Origin: Paeniroseomonas aquatica
GTDB lineage: Bacteria; Pseudomonadota; Alphaproteobacteria; Acetobacterales; Acetobacteraceae
NCBI RefSeq assembly: GCF_030409335.1
Contig: NZ_JAUFPN010000184.1
Coordinates: 124,001-188,000 of the forward strand
Direction of reading: 5' to 3'
Length of the DNA: 64,000 nt
The notes below the pieces were generated by a model. That model searched no databases. It worked only from the letters and a program-made list of their open reading frames with translations, and was not told where the DNA came from. Below, piece after piece: positions 62,118-64,000 of the stretch. Each line of letters opens with the position of its first letter. The stretch's first letter is position 1. Position numbers and translations under genes: made by a program.

Positions 62118-63094
62118 GCGGCCACGGCCTCGTCATGCGGGTGGATGCAGCGGGCGTGGCGGCCGGGCCGGTATTCCGCCATCGGCGGCGGCTCGGCGCA
62201 GCGCGGTTCGGCCCGCGGACAGCGGGAGCGGAAGGCGCAGCCGGCCGGCAGGTTGAGCAGGCTGGGGGTCATGCCGGGGATCTGCCGCAGCGGCTCGCCC
62301 CGGCGGTTGCGGCTGGGGACCGAGCCGATCAGCCCGAGGGTATAGGGATGCAGCGGCGCATCCATCACCTCGGCCACCGGGCCGCTTTCGACCACCTTGC
62401 CGGCGTACATGACCGCGATGTCGTCGGCGAGGCCGGCGACGACGGACAGATCGTGGGTGATCCAGACCAGCGCGGTGCCGAACTGGGTGCAGAGCTTCTG
62501 CGCCTCGGCCAGGATCTGGCCCTGGATGGTCACATCCAGCGCGGTGGTGGGCTCGTCCGCCACGATGACGTCCGGCTTGTGCAGCAGGGCGATGGCGATG
62601 GCGACGCGCTGGCGCATGCCGCCGGAGAATTGGTGCGGGTAGCTCTGCAGCCGCTCGTCCGGGCTGGGGATCCCCACCTGCCCGAGGGCATCGCGCGAGC
62701 GCTGACGGGCCTCCTCCCGGCTGACCTTGGCATGGGCCTGCACCGTCTCGATCATCTGCGTGTCGATGCGCAACACCGGGTTCAGCGTCATCATCGGATC
62801 CTGGAAGATCATCGCGATGCGGTTGCCGCGGAGGCTCCGCATCTCGGCTTCCGGTAACGTCGCCAGGTCCCTCCCCTTGAACAGGATCTGCCCGCCGGTG
62901 ATCCGGCCCGGCGGATCGACCAGGCCGATGATGGAGAAGCCGGTCACGGTCTTGCCCGAGCCGCTTTCGCCGACCAGGCCCATGACCTGCCCGGCCTTCA
63001 CCGAAAAGGAGACGTCGTCCACCGCCTTCACCACGCCGGCGCGGGTGAAGAAATGGGTCCTGAGGTTGCGGACCTCGAGAGTCGGCGCGCTCAT
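62114..63094 (-). CDS. dppD: oligopeptide/dipeptide ABC transporter ATP-binding protein (DppD-like)
   Basis: A 326-residue ATPase with Walker [11 protein letters not shown], signature [14 protein letters not shown], Walker [11 protein letters not shown] and the C-terminal [12 protein letters not shown] region shared with OppD/DppD. Start ATG at 63094 overlaps the permease stop by 4 nt. A longer frame upstream runs into the permease and is rejected. Confidence 0.95.
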   Translation of the reverse strand: MSAPTLEVRNLRTHFFTRAGVVKAVDDVSFSVKAGQVMGLVGESGSGKTVTGFSIIGLVDPPGRITGGQILFKGRDLATLPEAEMRSLRGNRIAMIFQDPMMTLNPVLRIDTQMIETVQAHAKVSREEARQRSRDALGQVGIPSPDERLQSYPHQFSGGMRQRVAIAIALLHKPDVIVADEPTTALDVTIQGQILAEAQKLCTQFGTALVWITHDLSVVAGLADDIAVMYAGKVVESGPVAEVMDAPLHPYTLGLIGSVPSRNRRGEPLRQIPGMTPSLLNLPAGCAFRSRCPRAEPRCAEPPPMAEYRPGRHARCIHPHDEAVAA

Positions 63095-64000
63095 TTCTTC
63101 AGCCTCGGGTTCAGCACGTCCCGTAATTGATCGCCGACGAGGTTGATCGAGACGATGGTCACCAGCAATGCGATCCCCGGGTAAAAGCTGATCCAGTACT
63201 TGCCGCTCAGCATGTACTCGTAGCCGTTGGCGATGAGCAGGCCGAGCGAGGGCTCGGTGATCGGCACGCCGAGGCCGAGGAAGCTGAGCGTCGCCTCCAG
63301 CGCGATGGCGCGGGCCACCTGCATGGTGCCCACCACGATGAGCGGCGGCAGGCAGTTCGGCAGCAGGTGGCGGAAGATGATGCGCGAGGTCGGCAGCGCC
63401 AGGCACTGCGCCGCCTCGATGTATTCCCGCCGCCGCTCGACCAGGGCCGAGCCGCGCACGGTGCGGGCGTAATAGGCCCATTCGACGATGACCAGGGCGA
63501 GGACCACGTTGAAGATGCCCTTGCCGAGGAAGGCGAGGATCATCAGCGCCGCCAGGATGGCGGGGAAGGACAGCTGGAGGTCGACCAGCCGCATCAGCAG
63601 GCTGTCGGTCCGGCCGCCGGCATAGGCGGCGATCATGCCGAGCGAGGCGCCGACCAGGCAGGCGATGATGGCCGAGCCGGCGCCCACCGTCAGCGAGATG
63701 CGGAGCCCGTAGAGGATGCCCGAGAGCATGTCCCGGCCCTGGTCGTCGGTGCCGAGCCAGTAGGTGAAGCCGGCGCCGCCGACCGTGCCCGGCTCCATCC
63801 GCCCGTCCATGATGTCGAGCTGGGCGAGGTCATAGGGGTTCTGCGGCGCGATCCAGGGCGCCAGCACCGCGATGACGACGATGAAGGTGAAGATCAGCAG
63901 CCCGAGGAGCGCGAGGCGGGAGGCGCAGAATTCGGAGACGAAGCGCTGCAGCGGCGTCTCCACCCGCGGCACCGGGGGTGCCGCGGCGATGGTGGTGGTG
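63091..64000 (-). CDS. dppC: oligopeptide/dipeptide ABC transporter permease (DppC-like), start beyond window
   Basis: Inner-membrane permease with six predicted helices and the EAA-type loop EATLSFLGLGVP. The frame stays open to the window edge: the GTG at 63972 (VPRVETPLQRF) is in frame, but the TTIAAAPPVP residues upstream suggest the start is outside. With dppD and dppF it forms a transport operon; DppB and the binding protein must lie beyond 64000. Confidence 0.93.
   Translation of the reverse strand, partial: TTTIAAAPPVPRVETPLQRFVSEFCASRLALLGLLIFTFIVVIAVLAPWIAPQNPYDLAQLDIMDGRMEPGTVGGAGFTYWLGTDDQGRDMLSGILYGLRISLTVGAGSAIIACLVGASLGMIAAYAGGRTDSLLMRLVDLQLSFPAILAALMILAFLGKGIFNVVLALVIVEWAYYARTVRGSALVERRREYIEAAQCLALPTSRIIFRHLLPNCLPPLIVVGTMQVARAIALEATLSFLGLGVPITEPSLGLLIANGYEYMLSGKYWISFYPGIALLVTIVSINLVGDQLRDVLNPRLKK

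Noticed and set aside
1-64000. CRISPR arrays, insertion sequences, prophage genes
   Set aside because: No regularly spaced direct repeats, transposase or phage-like products were seen on either strand.

Overview
The window is very GC-rich, tightly packed chromosomal DNA that reads like an alphaproteobacterium of the Acetobacteraceae/Rhodospirillales type (Roseomonas-like). This rests on the gene content: a CtrA regulator and ChpT phosphotransferase, an acpXL-lpxXL lipid A cluster, the rpmH-rnpA-yidD-yidC-engB-argB order, an HWE kinase and Coq7. The genus is an inference. About 67 genes are supported. No insertion sequence, prophage, CRISPR array or rRNA was seen; there is one tRNA. Most long opposite-frame reading frames are GC shadows and are left out.

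Layout. 0-11.4 kb is catabolic and accessory: a partial Ldh-type dehydrogenase, an alpha/beta hydrolase, two SDRs (one lacking the catalytic Tyr), a VOC protein, a phospholipase D-like lipoprotein, an OpgH-type glucosyltransferase, two GMC oxidoreductases and a class II aldolase. 11.4-15.7 kb is the core operon rpmH-rnpA-yidD-yidC-engB-argB on the minus strand, with a readable sigma70-like promoter. 15.9-25.7 kb holds a disulfide reductase homologue, a 3-hydroxybutyrate dehydrogenase/patatin pair, an RlmI-like methyltransferase, panC, a GH16-like protein with an altered active site and C-terminal repeats, coaA, gluQ and an esterase. 25.8-32.2 kb has an HNH protein, a lipoprotein, dsbB-coq7, two tandem GSTs and otsBA for trehalose.

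33-38.3 kb starts with tRNA-Leu(CAA), followed by a six-gene overlapping operon, acpXL-fabZXL-fabF2XL-fabF1XL-adh2XL-lpxXL. In rhizobia this set makes and attaches the very-long-chain fatty acid of lipid A. One of its two ketosynthases has no active-site Cys. 38.3-46.8 kb contains an HWE sensor kinase, a beta-hydroxyacid dehydrogenase, PhoD, a flavoprotein monooxygenase, and an Lrp-type regulator divergent from phhA-hpd (phenylalanine to homogentisate).

46.7-55.8 kb is a motility and cell-cycle region: fliI-fliJ, divergent ctrA, then a convergent chpT-cheA-cheW-cheY-cheB-cheR operon. An 8+8+8 nt palindrome lies in the ctrA/fliI promoter gap and an 18-bp perfect hairpin separates ctrA from cheR. 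55.8-64 kb carries a DUF3553 protein, moaA, a small membrane protein, a nitrilase-type amidohydrolase, nadK, an MFS transporter, and the end of a dipeptide/oligopeptide ABC operon with a tiny lipoprotein overlapping its last gene.
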